Shown here: positions 51,252 to 60,570 of the stretch, piece after piece | Layout of the letters: each line of letters opens with the position of its first letter | Position numbering within the stretch: the stretch's first letter is position 1 | Assembly: GCA_030527205.1 (NCBI GenBank) | Contig: JAUNBG010000009.1 | Location: 1 to 64,000 of the forward strand | Direction: 5' to 3' | DNA length: 64,000 bases | Source of the DNA: Planctomycetia bacterium | GTDB taxonomy: Bacteria > Planctomycetota > Planctomycetia > Pirellulales > Thermoguttaceae | Notes under the pieces: model-generated | What the model saw: only the letters and a program-made list of their open reading frames with translations | What the model was told of the DNA's origin: nothing | Database searches by the model: none | Program-made: the position numbers and the translations under genes

Positions 51252-52250
51252 ATGAACAATTCAATGGCGTCTTCTTTTTCTTTTGGGAACCTTGAAGATT
51301 CGCAAAGAGAGATTCTTTCAAACGAAATGATTCCCCGAGTCGAAAACGTTTGTTTCCTGACAGGAGCAACAGCGAGCGGCAAAAGTCAACTCGGCATTGA
51401 ATGGGCGGAAAAATGGAATGCGGAGATCATTTCTATGGATTCAATGGCCATTTATCGAAAAATGGATATCGGAACAGCCAAACCGACTCTTGAAGAGCGA
51501 AAAAACATTCCTCATCATTTAATCGATATTCTTGATCCTTGCGAAGAATTTTCGCTTGCCGATTATCTTCGTTTAGCAAGAATAAAGGTTGAGGAAATTC
51601 GATCTCGTAACAAAATTCCTCTTTTTGTTGGAGGAACCCCGCTTTATTTAAAAGGTCTTCTTCGAGGCGTTTTTCTCGGACCTGCGGCGGATTCCGAACT
51701 TCGCCATGAACTGCAAGAACAGGAAGCGGCTCACGGAGTCGGATTTCTTCATAATCAGCTTCAAAAATGTGATCCGGTTTCTGCCTTGCGTCTTCATCCA
51801 AACGATCAAAGGCGAATCATTCGCGCTTTGGAAGTCTATGAAAAGACAGGTCAACCAATCTCAACTTTTCAAAAGCAGTTCGATATTCCTGCTTCGCCAG
51901 AATCTGTTCGCGTTTGGGTTCTCGATTGGGATCGCAATGAACTTTATCAACGGATCAATAATCGCGTCGATCTTATGATGAGCGTCGGTTTTTTGGAAGA
52001 GGTTCGTTCTTTATTAAAGGAAAGAAAGCCATTGAGCAAAACCGCGTCACAAGCTGTCGGTTATCGCGAATTAATCGATTATATCGAAAACAGAAGAACT
52101 TTGGAGGACGCTGTTGATCAAATCAAACTGACAAGCCGACATTTTGCCAAGCGACAAGGAACCTGGTTTCGCTCTATGCAAGAATGTCAGTTTATTTCTG
52201 TTGATTCCGAAAAACTTGCCCAATTATCCAATTCAATGTCGTTAACTTAG
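51252..52250 (+). CDS. miaA: tRNA dimethylallyltransferase
   Basis: MiaA adds a dimethylallyl group to N6 of A37 in tRNAs reading UNN codons. The P-loop is GATASGKSQLG (about residue 40), followed by the substrate-binding AEIISMDSMAIYRKMDIGTAKP, the IPHHLIDIL segment and VGGTPLYLKGLLRG. The C-terminal part has SQAVGYRELIDYIE and TSRHFAKRQGTWFR, all typical. The length of 332 residues includes about 30 extra N-terminal residues; a second in-frame ATG four codons on is an alternative start. No hfq gene lies nearby. The miaB step is not in the window. Confidence 0.97.
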   Translation: MNNSMASSFSFGNLEDSQREILSNEMIPRVENVCFLTGATASGKSQLGIEWAEKWNAEIISMDSMAIYRKMDIGTAKPTLEERKNIPHHLIDILDPCEEFSLADYLRLARIKVEEIRSRNKIPLFVGGTPLYLKGLLRGVFLGPAADSELRHELQEQEAAHGVGFLHNQLQKCDPVSALRLHPNDQRRIIRALEVYEKTGQPISTFQKQFDIPASPESVRVWVLDWDRNELYQRINNRVDLMMSVGFLEEVRSLLKERKPLSKTASQAVGYRELIDYIENRRTLEDAVDQIKLTSRHFAKRQGTWFRSMQECQFISVDSEKLAQLSNSMSLT

Positions 52251-52849
52251 ATTGTGTATTTATTGCCTTTTTTTCAATATTTTGGATTTTATTGGTTTTT
52301 CCGGAGTTGTTTTGAGCAAAAATATTCGCTTTTTCTTATTTTTGCTCATTCTTGCTGAACTTCCAATTTGAACGAATTGAGTCAATGCTTCTTTTGGAGT
52401 TAAGTTTATTTTTGAATTTTTTCGTTTCAAAACGTTCCCGATCATCAACCTTTTTGGCATGAATATTGTCATTCGACAATGGCTTCTGTTTATGATTTAC
52501 AAAAATAGAATAAATTGCATTAATATTGGCTTTCGTTATGAAAAGATTTCCAACTGACGCAGAAGCTCTTCAAAATTTGATATGTTCAAACAGAGACCTT
52601 GACATTTTGCCTTTTGCTTGTTAAAATTCCTCTTATTCATGGGAAATATTTGAATTTAGAAAATCAAAATACCGATAACATTGAGGTCTTGAGTTGTTTG
52701 TTAGTTGGATTTAACAGATTTTTTTCGTTTATCAATGATTAACCCTGTTTTTTCCATTTCAAAGTCGAACAAAACAATTTGTTCTGTGCCATTTCTTCCT
52801 CCCCGCCTGAAAAAAATATTCGTTTATCATTTTGAAAATATAAATTATA
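52251..52849. other. Intergenic with promoter
   Basis: A short basic frame on the minus strand (52260-52472) lacks a ribosome binding site and a family, so it is not called. A good promoter lies at 52599-52627. Confidence 0.45.
52599..52627 (+). promoter_or_regulatory. Sigma-70-type promoter
   Basis: TTGACA (52599-52604), 17-bp spacer, TAAAAT (52622-52627), about 220 bp before the zinc-ribbon microprotein gene and plsC. Confidence 0.55.
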
Positions 52850-53074
52850 ATGAGAAAATATATTTACGTTTGCCCTCGTTGCGGAAGAGCGTACATTCGA
52901 TATATTCCTAGACGTAACATGCATTGTCCTGTTTGCGATACTGTTTGGAAAACCCGCAAAGCCAAGGGAACATCAAGTTATTTCAGTTGGAAAGCAACAA
53001 TTGTCTTTTTAGCTATCGTTTTCAGTTTGACAGGTTACGTTTTATATCGATATGGACTGTTTTTTAACTTCTGA
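52850..53074 (+). CDS. Zinc-ribbon membrane microprotein
   Basis: A 74-residue protein with two Cys pairs, CPRC at residue 8 and CPVC near 26, forming a probable zinc ribbon, then a short basic linker and one membrane segment near the C-terminus (ATIVFLAIVFSLTGYVLY). The layout predicts a cytoplasmic zinc finger anchored in the inner membrane. I do not recognise a named family. It is followed by plsC on the same strand and preceded by a consensus-like promoter, which supports expression. No clear Shine-Dalgarno sequence. The regular spacing of the Cys pairs argues against a chance frame. Confidence 0.65.
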   Translation: MRKYIYVCPRCGRAYIRYIPRRNMHCPVCDTVWKTRKAKGTSSYFSWKATIVFLAIVFSLTGYVLYRYGLFFNF

Positions 53075-53169
53075 CAACGTTAAACGAAGGTTTGTCTGAT
53101 AAAAATTTCTGGTTTGTTATTGGTAAACCTTTTGTTTGCAAAATTCTTATATTTGAGTTATCAATCATA

Positions 53170-53847
53170 ATGATATCAACACAAAAAGGTTCATCGAATC
53201 GATCCAAACAGCGTCATGTATCATTGATTCATTTCATTTGGTATCAAATTTGCCGAACGAGTTTATGGTTTGCGTTTAAAATATGTTTTCGAGTTCATTA
53301 CAAAAATTCGCGCCATCTCCCGGGCAAAGGACCGGTTTTGGTTGTTGCGAATCATCAAAGTTTTTTGGATCCGCCAGCAATCGGCTGCGGAGTTTTTCGT
53401 CGAATGAACTTTTTGGCTCGAAAAACATTATTCAAATTCAAACCGTTTGGTTGGTTGATTGATTCTGTTGACGCGATTCCATTGGATCAAGAAGGAATCG
53501 GTTTTGCCGGCATTAAAGAAACGTTGCGCCGCTTGAAAAATGACGAAGCGGTTCTTATTTTTCCCGAAGGTTCGCGAAGCTTTGACGGTCAAATTGCTCC
53601 TTTTACTTCCGGTTATGTTACGCTTGCCGTTCGAAGTCAGGCGACGATTGTTCCTGTTGCCATTGCCGGAGCTTTTGAAGTTTTTCCGCGAACTCGAATG
53701 TTTCCTTCCTTCTTCAAACGGGGGATTCGCATTGAATATGGAAAACCGCTTACTTATAACGATTATGCCGATATGTCCGAAGAAGAAATTCATCAATCGG
53801 TTCTTCATCGCATTCAGGAAATGTTTGACCGTCTCAATTCGCATTGA
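53170..53847 (+). CDS. plsC: 1-acyl-sn-glycerol-3-phosphate acyltransferase
   Basis: PlsC converts lysophosphatidic acid to phosphatidic acid at the inner membrane. Motif I is NHQSFLDP (H-x4-D), motif II lies around RRMNFLARKTLFKF, motif III is FPEGSRS and motif IV VPVAIAGAFEVFP. I prefer the ATG at 53170 (225 residues); a TTG-initiated frame at 53092 would add 26 residues but its GAAGG lies too close to the start. A membrane-associated helix (IWYQICRTSLWFAFKICF) precedes motif I. Its 3' end overlaps the convergent GNAT-like gene by 14 bp. Confidence 0.9.
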   Translation: MISTQKGSSNRSKQRHVSLIHFIWYQICRTSLWFAFKICFRVHYKNSRHLPGKGPVLVVANHQSFLDPPAIGCGVFRRMNFLARKTLFKFKPFGWLIDSVDAIPLDQEGIGFAGIKETLRRLKNDEAVLIFPEGSRSFDGQIAPFTSGYVTLAVRSQATIVPVAIAGAFEVFPRTRMFPSFFKRGIRIEYGKPLTYNDYADMSEEEIHQSVLHRIQEMFDRLNSH

Positions 53848-54562
53848 TGAATTCATTTTTGCCAAATGAGTTCTTTTTCGAAAAATAATATTTTTCAAAA
53901 CAACGAAGCGAATCGCTTTCTGGAGAAAGATCAAACGTTAATTTAAGCCCGACGCCATGATTGCGCCACCAAAGACGTCCCGTTTCGGTTTCCATTAAAT
54001 GAAGCAATGTTTTCGAATAATTGATCGTTGTTGGAAGCGAACGGATTATTCTGCCGGGGAGTTTGGCATTGAATCCAAATCTGGGCCAAGTATAATAACC
54101 GTTTTCTTCTGGTTTTCGTGACGTCTTTGTTAAAATTTGCGAGAAATTTAATTCAAGGCTCTTATTCAACTGACGATAAAAACATTCAGTTCCAATTCCC
54201 TGATTTTGACAATTATGCCGCAAAATTTGATAATGATCAATGCTCAAATGGCATTTTTGTTTGTTTTTGAAAATATGAAAAGAGGAGACCAGACCTAAAT
54301 GAATTGGTTCAACAACATCCAGAATAATCTCGTTGTTAAGACAACCGATAAAAACCAATCCATTTGGGGGCGAACCTGCCAAATCAATCCATTCCTTTGT
54401 TTCAAGACGGCGATGAAAAAAGTCATGTTCCAATTGCAAACATTTGTTTGCCTCGCCTTGATAAAAATGAACTTGTTGATCTTCCTCAAGAAGCAATGAT
54501 CCTTTTAAATGACTCAATGACGAACAGGAAAAAATCTTTTGAAAAAACGCATTTTCTTTCAT
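53834..54562 (-). CDS. GNAT-like protein of unknown function
   Basis: The 242-residue protein has no clear acetyl-CoA loop that I can point to, but it contains a recognisable C-terminal signature: NGYYTWPRFGFNAKLP, then LMETETGRLWWRNHGVGLKLTFDLSP. I have seen this pattern in scattered bacterial proteins that resemble GNAT acetyltransferases; the enzyme activity is unproven. The N-terminal half (GLVFIGCLNNEIILDVV and the ILRHNCQNQGIGTECFYRQ region) fits the strand-helix order of a GNAT fold. It is convergent with plsC and overlaps it by 14 bp. No ribosome binding site precedes the ATG. Confidence 0.7.
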   Translation of the reverse strand: MKENAFFQKIFSCSSLSHLKGSLLLEEDQQVHFYQGEANKCLQLEHDFFHRRLETKEWIDLAGSPPNGLVFIGCLNNEIILDVVEPIHLGLVSSFHIFKNKQKCHLSIDHYQILRHNCQNQGIGTECFYRQLNKSLELNFSQILTKTSRKPEENGYYTWPRFGFNAKLPGRIIRSLPTTINYSKTLLHLMETETGRLWWRNHGVGLKLTFDLSPESDSLRCFEKYYFSKKNSFGKNEFINAN

Positions 54563-54782
54563 AATGATTCATATAAGAATTACGGACGGAACAATTAGCA
54601 GACTCAAATCGACTGATATAATTCGTTTTTGAAAATCAGAGAAATCGGAATCAGCGAACAAAGATTGGCGAAGATTGTCGGATCGTTCTGAAAACCAAAA
54701 AATGACCTGAACCGGTCTGAATTTTCCGTCCAAAATGAAAAGAAATTCGTTGCGATTTAACGAGAAGACAACTTAAGACAAA

Positions 54783-54900
54783 TTCAAAGGAAGTTCTAAA
54801 AACCTCTTTTTTACAATAAACTCAATTCGGAAAATGTTACGAAAACCAGTTTCTGTGGACGAGACGTCCGTTCCCGGCGAGTTTTTAGAATTTCCTTCAA
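54783..54900 (+). repeat. Dispersed inverted-repeat element, copy 3
   Basis: End AAGGAAGTTCTAAAAACC, interior CAATAAACTCAATTCGGAAA and GGACGAGACGTCCG, end GAGTTTTTAGAATTTCCTT. The best-preserved forward copy. Confidence 0.9.
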
Positions 54901-55393
54901 GAACTCAATAATTCAAAGTTGAGACAAACGCAACCAGGAAAATTAAAAGTTTAATATGGATATATTGAAACGAGCCTGGTTCGTTATAAAAAGGATTGCA
55001 TTTCTTTCTTGATGTTCAAATAAAACGGCAACATTTCAAACTATTGATAAATCGTACAGTTTGATTTCATTTTAAAAAATAAAAGTCAAAGAGAATTATT
55101 GACAAGCAGTTATTGTCTCAGAAAAACTGATCATAAACGAATTTCTAACATAAAGGGGTTATGTCATGCTCGTTAAATATTCGTTTCTTGCCTTCGTAGG
55201 CGGAGTCAACGGTCAGCGGATTTTTTGAAGCAGGAAAGGGCAACTTTTCGCTCTTTTATCATTCGCGTCGTTGTCGGGCTTACGATTCAGCGAGCCGATT
55301 TTAATCGAATCGCGTCTAAATGAGTTGTCGACTTTGATGATGTCAAAAAAGGGATAGTCAATCATTAATTTTGAAGAAAATTAAAAAAGGTTC

Positions 55394-55422
55394 TTGAAAC
55401 GAACTTCTCAAATTGGTATAGT
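55394..55422 (+). promoter_or_regulatory. Sigma-70-type promoter of second Tat oxidoreductase
   Basis: TTGAAA (55394-55399), 17-bp spacer, TATAGT (55417-55422), about 90 bp before the start codon. Confidence 0.6.
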
Positions 55423-55511
55423 AAGAGAAACACGAAGAAGTTTTCTGTTTTTACAGACCATTTGTGAATCAAATGGATTTTTTATCCCATACTTTTATCG
55501 AGGAGATTAAG

Positions 55512-56825
55512 ATGCCAAATCAATTATCGCGACGTCATTTTCTTAAAACCAGTGTTCTTGCCGGAACAGCAGTTGGACTTGGTTCAGCGCCGCGTGTTCA
55601 TGCGTCCGAAGACAATATAATCAAGGTCGGGCTGATTGGTTGCGGCGGTCGAGGACGCGGAGCAGCGGTCAATGCGCTCAATGCCGATCCCAATGTTCAG
55701 ATCGTTGCCGTTGGCGACGCTTTTTTGGCGAATGCTCAAGGCGCCGTTGAAGGTTTGAAAGCCGCTTATGGAGATCGGGTAACCGCAACAGAAGAGACTA
55801 CTTTTGCAGGTTTGGAAGCGTATAAACAGGTCATTCCGGAAAGCGATGTTGTTCTTCTTTGCGAATCGCCTGGTTTCCGTCCGATTTCGCTTCGAGCTGC
55901 CGTTGAAGCGGGCAAGCATGTTTTCTGTGAAAAACCGGTTGCAACCGACGCGCCGGGGATTAAAAGCGTTATGGAATCAACAGCCATAGCGAAGGAAAAA
56001 GGTCTTTCATTGGTTTCCGGCCTCTGCTGGCGTTATGATCTCAACGTTAATGATATGATGCAACGCGTTCTTGATGGCGCAATCGGCGATATCGTTTCTG
56101 CTCGTTTAACCTATTTAACCGGCAAACTCTGGAATCGCCCTCGATTGGAAAATGATACAGAAATGCAGTTCCAGGTTCGGAATTGGTATAATTTTGCCTG
56201 GCTTTCCGGCGATTATAATGTTGAACAACATGTTCATACTCTCGACAAAGCTCTTTGGGCAATGAATGACGTTCCGCCGTCCTCGGCTTATGGAATTGGC
56301 GCAAGAATGCAACGGGTTGAACAGCCGGCTTACGGGGATATTTATGACTCAATGGCGGTTGTTTTTGAGTATCCCAATGGAACGACCTTTTATTCCTATT
56401 GCCGTCAGCAAGACGGTTGTTGGGGAGAGAACAACGCTCATTTCGCCGGAACGAAAGGGTTCGCAACAATCTTGGGCGGCGGTCGTATAACCGATCTCGA
56501 CGGCAACGTCATTTATAAGCAGGAACTGGTTCCGTCCGATATGTATACGCTTGAACATATTGAACTTTATAAGTCGATTCGCAATGGCGACCCGATCAAT
56601 AATGGCGATTATATGGCCAAGGCAACGATGATGGGCATTATGGGACGCGAAGTTTGCTATACCGGCAAACGAATGACTTGGGAACAAGCGCTTGACGGTC
56701 CCTCTTTGGCCCCAACCGGTTATTCCTGGGATGATCAACCTTGCAATCTTCCCGATGAAAATGGTCGTTACAAGATCAGCGTTCCCGGAATTGAAGGAAA
56801 AGTTTATCATACGATAACGCGATAA
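55512..56825 (+). CDS. Tat-exported Gfo/Idh/MocA-family oxidoreductase
   Basis: The ATG at 55512 is preceded by GAGGAGA and starts a Tat signal (SRRHFLKTSVLAGTAVGLG); the earlier in-frame ATG at 55464 has no site. The mature part opens with the Rossmann loop VGLIGCGGRGRGAA. The family EKP motif appears as HVFCEKPVATDAPG. Substrate-domain features WLSGDYNVEQHVHTLDKALWAM and GLCWRYDLN set it in a different subfamily from the oxidoreductase at 26646. The likely site is the periplasm, and the substrate probably a sugar or glycoside. The length of 437 residues is typical. It is a single-gene unit with its own promoter. Confidence 0.92.
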   Translation: MPNQLSRRHFLKTSVLAGTAVGLGSAPRVHASEDNIIKVGLIGCGGRGRGAAVNALNADPNVQIVAVGDAFLANAQGAVEGLKAAYGDRVTATEETTFAGLEAYKQVIPESDVVLLCESPGFRPISLRAAVEAGKHVFCEKPVATDAPGIKSVMESTAIAKEKGLSLVSGLCWRYDLNVNDMMQRVLDGAIGDIVSARLTYLTGKLWNRPRLENDTEMQFQVRNWYNFAWLSGDYNVEQHVHTLDKALWAMNDVPPSSAYGIGARMQRVEQPAYGDIYDSMAVVFEYPNGTTFYSYCRQQDGCWGENNAHFAGTKGFATILGGGRITDLDGNVIYKQELVPSDMYTLEHIELYKSIRNGDPINNGDYMAKATMMGIMGREVCYTGKRMTWEQALDGPSLAPTGYSWDDQPCNLPDENGRYKISVPGIEGKVYHTITR

Positions 56826-56969
56826 ATTTTTTTCTGAAACGCTTACTGGTCAGCTGATTTTTATTCGATATAATAGTTTGATTGTTGCTTGAGTCTGAGA
56901 TTGAGACGAACTTCGGCTCAAGCTGTTTTCTCATTTGCTGTTCTTTTCCTTTTTCAACGGAAAGGGAAA

Positions 56970-57524
56970 ATGGAAATGGTTGTTTTAGCTTCTGTTGAAA
57001 AATTTGAGGAAACTCAGATCAATCCGACGTTGGATTCCCAAATCAGGCTTTTTTTATGCGAACAATTTCCAGATTGGGCTTCTGTTTTTCAATATCGAAG
57101 AACCTGGCATGATGCGCCGCCGGTTTTTACTGTTTTGGCGTTTAATGACAACAATGAAATAATCGGGCATGTTGCTATTGTTGAACGAACAATAACGACT
57201 TGTTGGAATTGGCGCTATACTGTCGCGAGTTTTCAAGGAGTTTCGGTTGCAGAAGAAGAACGTCATTCCGGTTTGGCTCATCAACTTCTTTCTCTGGCCA
57301 TAAAAGAGTCAACCAAACTTGGTTATTTATTTGCCATTCTTTTTTGTAAAGAACCGTTGATCTCATTTTATCATGATCAAGGTTGGCAACTTCCTGACGA
57401 TTCGATGATTATGTGGAAAGATCATGATTTGCCGATTCCGATGCGTTCCAATTGTCCAATGTTTCTGCCGTTGAGCAATATGCCGTTCCCAGAAGGTCCG
57501 ATTGACGTTCATAATCCGCTTTAA
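56970..57524 (+). CDS. GNAT-family N-acetyltransferase
   Basis: I take the ATG at 56970 (AAAGGG just upstream); a TTG-initiated frame from 56889 would add 27 residues without a better site. The 184-residue protein shows the GNAT order: a strand VFTVLAFNDNNEIIGHVAIV, then FQGVSVAEEERHSGLAHQLLSLAIKES containing a degenerate acetyl-CoA loop (E-R-H-S-G-L-A in place of Q/RxxGxG/A), and the C-terminal ISFYHDQGWQL. It probably acetylates a small amine or a protein N-terminus; the substrate is unknown. It lies between the Tat oxidoreductase and the antiporter with no obvious link. Confidence 0.8.
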   Translation: MEMVVLASVEKFEETQINPTLDSQIRLFLCEQFPDWASVFQYRRTWHDAPPVFTVLAFNDNNEIIGHVAIVERTITTCWNWRYTVASFQGVSVAEEERHSGLAHQLLSLAIKESTKLGYLFAILFCKEPLISFYHDQGWQLPDDSMIMWKDHDLPIPMRSNCPMFLPLSNMPFPEGPIDVHNPL

Positions 57525-57887
57525 TGTATGCATTTTCATAGCTCTTTTGTTTCAAAGCAAAACAGAATCATCTTGTTTGCAAACGAATAAGATTGTCAGT
57601 CGTTGATATTCAAGCCGCCGATTGAAAATCGTTTGTTCGATTCATAGTCCGGCTTGACTTTTAGACCGATGACGCGCCGGATTAAAATGGGGCGGAGAGC
57701 CCGTTGTTCTGATTGATTCTGCGATTTTTTCATTTTGTTTGATTGTTTCTTTCAATCATTTTTGCTTGAATTCTTCAAAAATTGCCCTCTTGAAAAAAGT
57801 CGAAATTTTGGTCTAATAGATAAAATTTGCTTGATTGCCAAAAATCGAGCGCGTTTATCGAAAACCTTAAATTTTTGGAGAGAACTA
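57525..57887. other. Intergenic with possible hairpin
   Basis: CAAGCCG (57611-57617) can pair with CGGCTTG (57650-57656) across a long loop. Nothing else is recognised. Confidence 0.4.
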
Positions 57888-59786
57888 ATGTCCCAAAACG
57901 AAACAACGTCGGGTCATGACGCTCATCATGTCGAACCCAAGACGCCCTCTGCCATTCCTGTTGTCATTGCGCTTTTGGTCGTCTTTCTCATTTATGCCGG
58001 TCTGATTTGGGCAGGAAAACCGCAAAGTTGGACTGCCGCGCAACATTCTGCCGCTCATCATGAATCGGAAGTTTCTGAAGAATCAGTCGATCATTCCGAA
58101 GCGGTTGCAACTTCCTCTGATTCTGTTGCTGATTCAGAGATTTCTGATCCCAACGAACAAGCAGTCTCAATGACTGAGGACAAACAATCAGTAACAAACG
58201 GGGAAAACGCCCTTTCGTCTGGCGATCATGCAGAATCTGTCGATCAGGGGTTGTCTGACGCTGCCGCTCAAGCAGAGAATGTCCATTTAGAGGAAAACGC
58301 TGAAGCAACAGAACATTCTGCGGAAGCAATTCCCCCGATTTGGATGATTACTCCGTTCTGTATTTTGCTTCTTTGCATTGCGGTTTTGCCATTGATTCCG
58401 GCGACGGAAATCTGGTGGGAAAGCAATTTGAATCGATTTATCGTTGCGGCTGTTTTAGGACTTGTGACTATTGCTTATTATGCTTTTGCCTGCGATTTTC
58501 CGATCGCATTGCATTGGCCGACTCATCAACTCGTAACGCCTCAGGACGGCGCTTTGGCAATGGGTTGGACAATTTTTGTCAATGCGATTGTTAATGAATA
58601 TATCGCTTTTATTGTTCTTTTATTTGCGCTGTTTACGATTTCTGGCGGAATTCGAATATCAGGCGATTTAAAAGCGTCGCCCTTTATTAATTCGATTATT
58701 CTGGCAATAGGCGCCACTTTAGCGAGCTTTGTTGGAACAACGGGAGCCGCAATGTTGCTCATTCGCCTTCTTCTTGAAACGAACAAAGAGCGAAAATATA
58801 AGGTTCATACAATTGTTTTCTTTATCTTTTGCGTTTGTAATTGCGGCGGTTGTTTGCTTCCGATCGGCGATCCGCCTTTATTCCTTGGTTATTTGCGCGG
58901 CGTTGATTTTCTTTGGACGACAAGTCTTTGGAAAGAATGGATGTTCGTCAATGGAATTTTGATTGCTTTCTATTTCCTTTGGGATTCGCTTTGGTTTTAT
59001 CGTCGAGAATCGTCGGCCAATATTATTAAGGACGAAATAGAGCGAAAACCGTTGCGAATAGCCGGTCTGTTTCCAAATCTTTTCTGCTTGATCGGCGTTA
59101 TTTTAGCTGTTATGTTTCTTGATCCGAGCAAGGAAATTTGCGGTTGGAAACCTTGGATGTTCTTCCGCGAAATCGTCCAACTTCTTATGGTTTGCATTTC
59201 ATTGATATTTGGTTCATATTCCATCCGAAAGGCGAATAATTTTAATTATGCAGCGATAATCGAAGTTGCAGCGTTATTCTTTGGGATTTTCCTTTGTATG
59301 CAAGCGCCTCTTCAAATATTAAATGCCAAAGGCGCCGTTATTTCGGAAGCGGCGAATAAATATGGTCAAAAAATTCAATTGAATGAACCTCAACAATTTT
59401 TTTGGATGACCGGTTCGCTTTCATCCGTTTTGGATAATGCTCCGACCTATCTCGTTTTCTTTGAAACAGCGAAAGCGGCTTCGGCAACAGAGCTCGAAAA
59501 ACTCAAGGCAGAAGGAGAAACCGAAAAAGCGGAAAAACTTGCCGCAGAAATAAAGCTTGCCGAAGAGAAATCGGGAGTTCCGGTTCCTTTGGCGTTATTA
59601 GTTGCGGTTTCTTTGGGAGCTGTTTTTATGGGATCAATGACTTATATTGGAAATGGTCCGAATTTTATGGTCAAAGCGATTGCAGAACAATCCGGCGTCA
59701 AAATGCCGAGCTTTTTTGGTTATATGGTTTACAGTATTTTCATTTTGTTTCCGATTCTGCTTTTAATGACGATTGTTTTCTTATAA
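57888..59786 (+). CDS. Sodium:proton antiporter of the CitM/NhaD/ArsB superfamily
   Basis: The start ATG at 57888 has GGAGAG upstream. The 632-residue protein has a first membrane segment (IPVVIALLVVFLIYAGLIW), then an unusual ~110-residue acidic, His/Ser/Glu-rich loop (for example HHESEVSEESVDHSE), and a main body of about 11 membrane segments. Transporter signatures are GGCLLPIGDPPLFLGYL and MTYIGNGPNFMVKAIAEQSG, as in NhaD/CitM-type carriers. A charged insertion (ATELEKLKAEGETEKAEKL) precedes the last segments. Sodium extrusion or carboxylate transport are both possible; the GDPP motif resembles that of planctomycete 'sodium:proton antiporters'. Repeat element copy 4 lies 31 bp after the stop. 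Confidence 0.85.
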   Translation: MSQNETTSGHDAHHVEPKTPSAIPVVIALLVVFLIYAGLIWAGKPQSWTAAQHSAAHHESEVSEESVDHSEAVATSSDSVADSEISDPNEQAVSMTEDKQSVTNGENALSSGDHAESVDQGLSDAAAQAENVHLEENAEATEHSAEAIPPIWMITPFCILLLCIAVLPLIPATEIWWESNLNRFIVAAVLGLVTIAYYAFACDFPIALHWPTHQLVTPQDGALAMGWTIFVNAIVNEYIAFIVLLFALFTISGGIRISGDLKASPFINSIILAIGATLASFVGTTGAAMLLIRLLLETNKERKYKVHTIVFFIFCVCNCGGCLLPIGDPPLFLGYLRGVDFLWTTSLWKEWMFVNGILIAFYFLWDSLWFYRRESSANIIKDEIERKPLRIAGLFPNLFCLIGVILAVMFLDPSKEICGWKPWMFFREIVQLLMVCISLIFGSYSIRKANNFNYAAIIEVAALFFGIFLCMQAPLQILNAKGAVISEAANKYGQKIQLNEPQQFFWMTGSLSSVLDNAPTYLVFFETAKAASATELEKLKAEGETEKAEKLAAEIKLAEEKSGVPVPLALLVAVSLGAVFMGSMTYIGNGPNFMVKAIAEQSGVKMPSFFGYMVYSIFILFPILLLMTIVFL

Positions 59787-59817
59787 TCTGACAACTTCTG
59801 GTTACTCTTTTGAAACT

Positions 59818-59938
59818 CAATCAGGAAGTTCTAAAAACCCGCTGGGAGCGTCGATGTCTTGTCCGCAGGAACTGGTTTTCGTGACGTTTTCCGAATGGAG
59901 TTTATTGAAAAATTTAAATTTTTAGAACTTCCTGATTG
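59818..59938 (-). repeat. Dispersed inverted-repeat element, copy 4
   Basis: The terminal repeats are perfect over 20 bp (CAATCAGGAAGTTCTAAAAA and its complement). The interior is the reverse complement of copies 1-3 (GTCTTGTCCGCAGGAACTGG, GTGACGTTTTCCGAATGGAG). Confidence 0.9.
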
Positions 59939-60052
59939 GAACATTTTATGGTTTTGGCCAAAAGAACCGGTTGTTATGATAAAGTAAGGCAGTCCTTGCC
60001 GAAGAATGGCGAAAGATAACTCAAAGCGTTGTTATGAAGGGCAATTTGCCTT

Positions 60053-60084
60053 TTTGCAAGCCCGCCTTTGAGCGGGTTTGCAAA
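60053..60084 (+). terminator. Strong hairpin, possible terminator or RNA element
   Basis: TTTGCAAGCCCGC pairs with GCGGGTTTGCAAA over a 6-base loop (one G-U). No T-run follows, so it may be a repeat remnant or processing site. Confidence 0.45.
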
Positions 60085-60570
60085 TCCGACGTTTCGGTTT
60101 TGACGGAATTGCGGATAAAGATTTGGCTCAACGATAACATTGAATCAACTTTAGATCCTTTTAATTCCAAATGAAAAGGGGAAAGTTAAAAAGGTCAAGA
60201 TTGAATCTGTTGGCCTCGTTTTATATAATTTTAACAGAATTCATTAATTCAAGTTCAATCGAAAACGGCTTAAAATTCGAATAATATCGAACTTTTGTCG
60301 AAGATTTTGTTTGAGAAAAATGGGCTGGTTATTCTTTTTGAGACGGGTTTTTGTCCTGAAAAAACGCGAGGAATTCTTTATTGTTCAAAAGAACTTGCCG
60401 TTTTTGTCGACTTTTTTCTCGTTTTTGCTAAATGATAAGGGCTGTATAAGATAAAAGTTCGTCGTTTTTGCCGCCAAACGTTTGGCCTGTTTTGGTTGGA
60501 TTGATTTATTGAAGTTGTTTTCGGCGAAAACAGCAAAAAGATAATCCAGACAGATTTAAGGGAAAACAAA

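Larger units (their letters stand above)
54563..55511. other. Intergenic with repeat copy 3, degenerate repeat and promoter
   Basis: About 950 bp. It holds element copy 3 (54783-54900), a probable family 2 repeat around 55199-55310 and the promoter at 55394-55422. No gene is supported. Confidence 0.55.
59787..60570. other. Intergenic with repeat copy 4 and hairpin
   Basis: Element copy 4 (59818-59938) and a strong hairpin at 60053-60084 are present. The rest is unremarkable; no gene. Confidence 0.55.

Noticed and set aside
52260-52472. Minus-strand 70-codon basic frame after miaA
   Set aside because: Lys-rich composition follows from AT-rich DNA; no ribosome binding site or recognised family.
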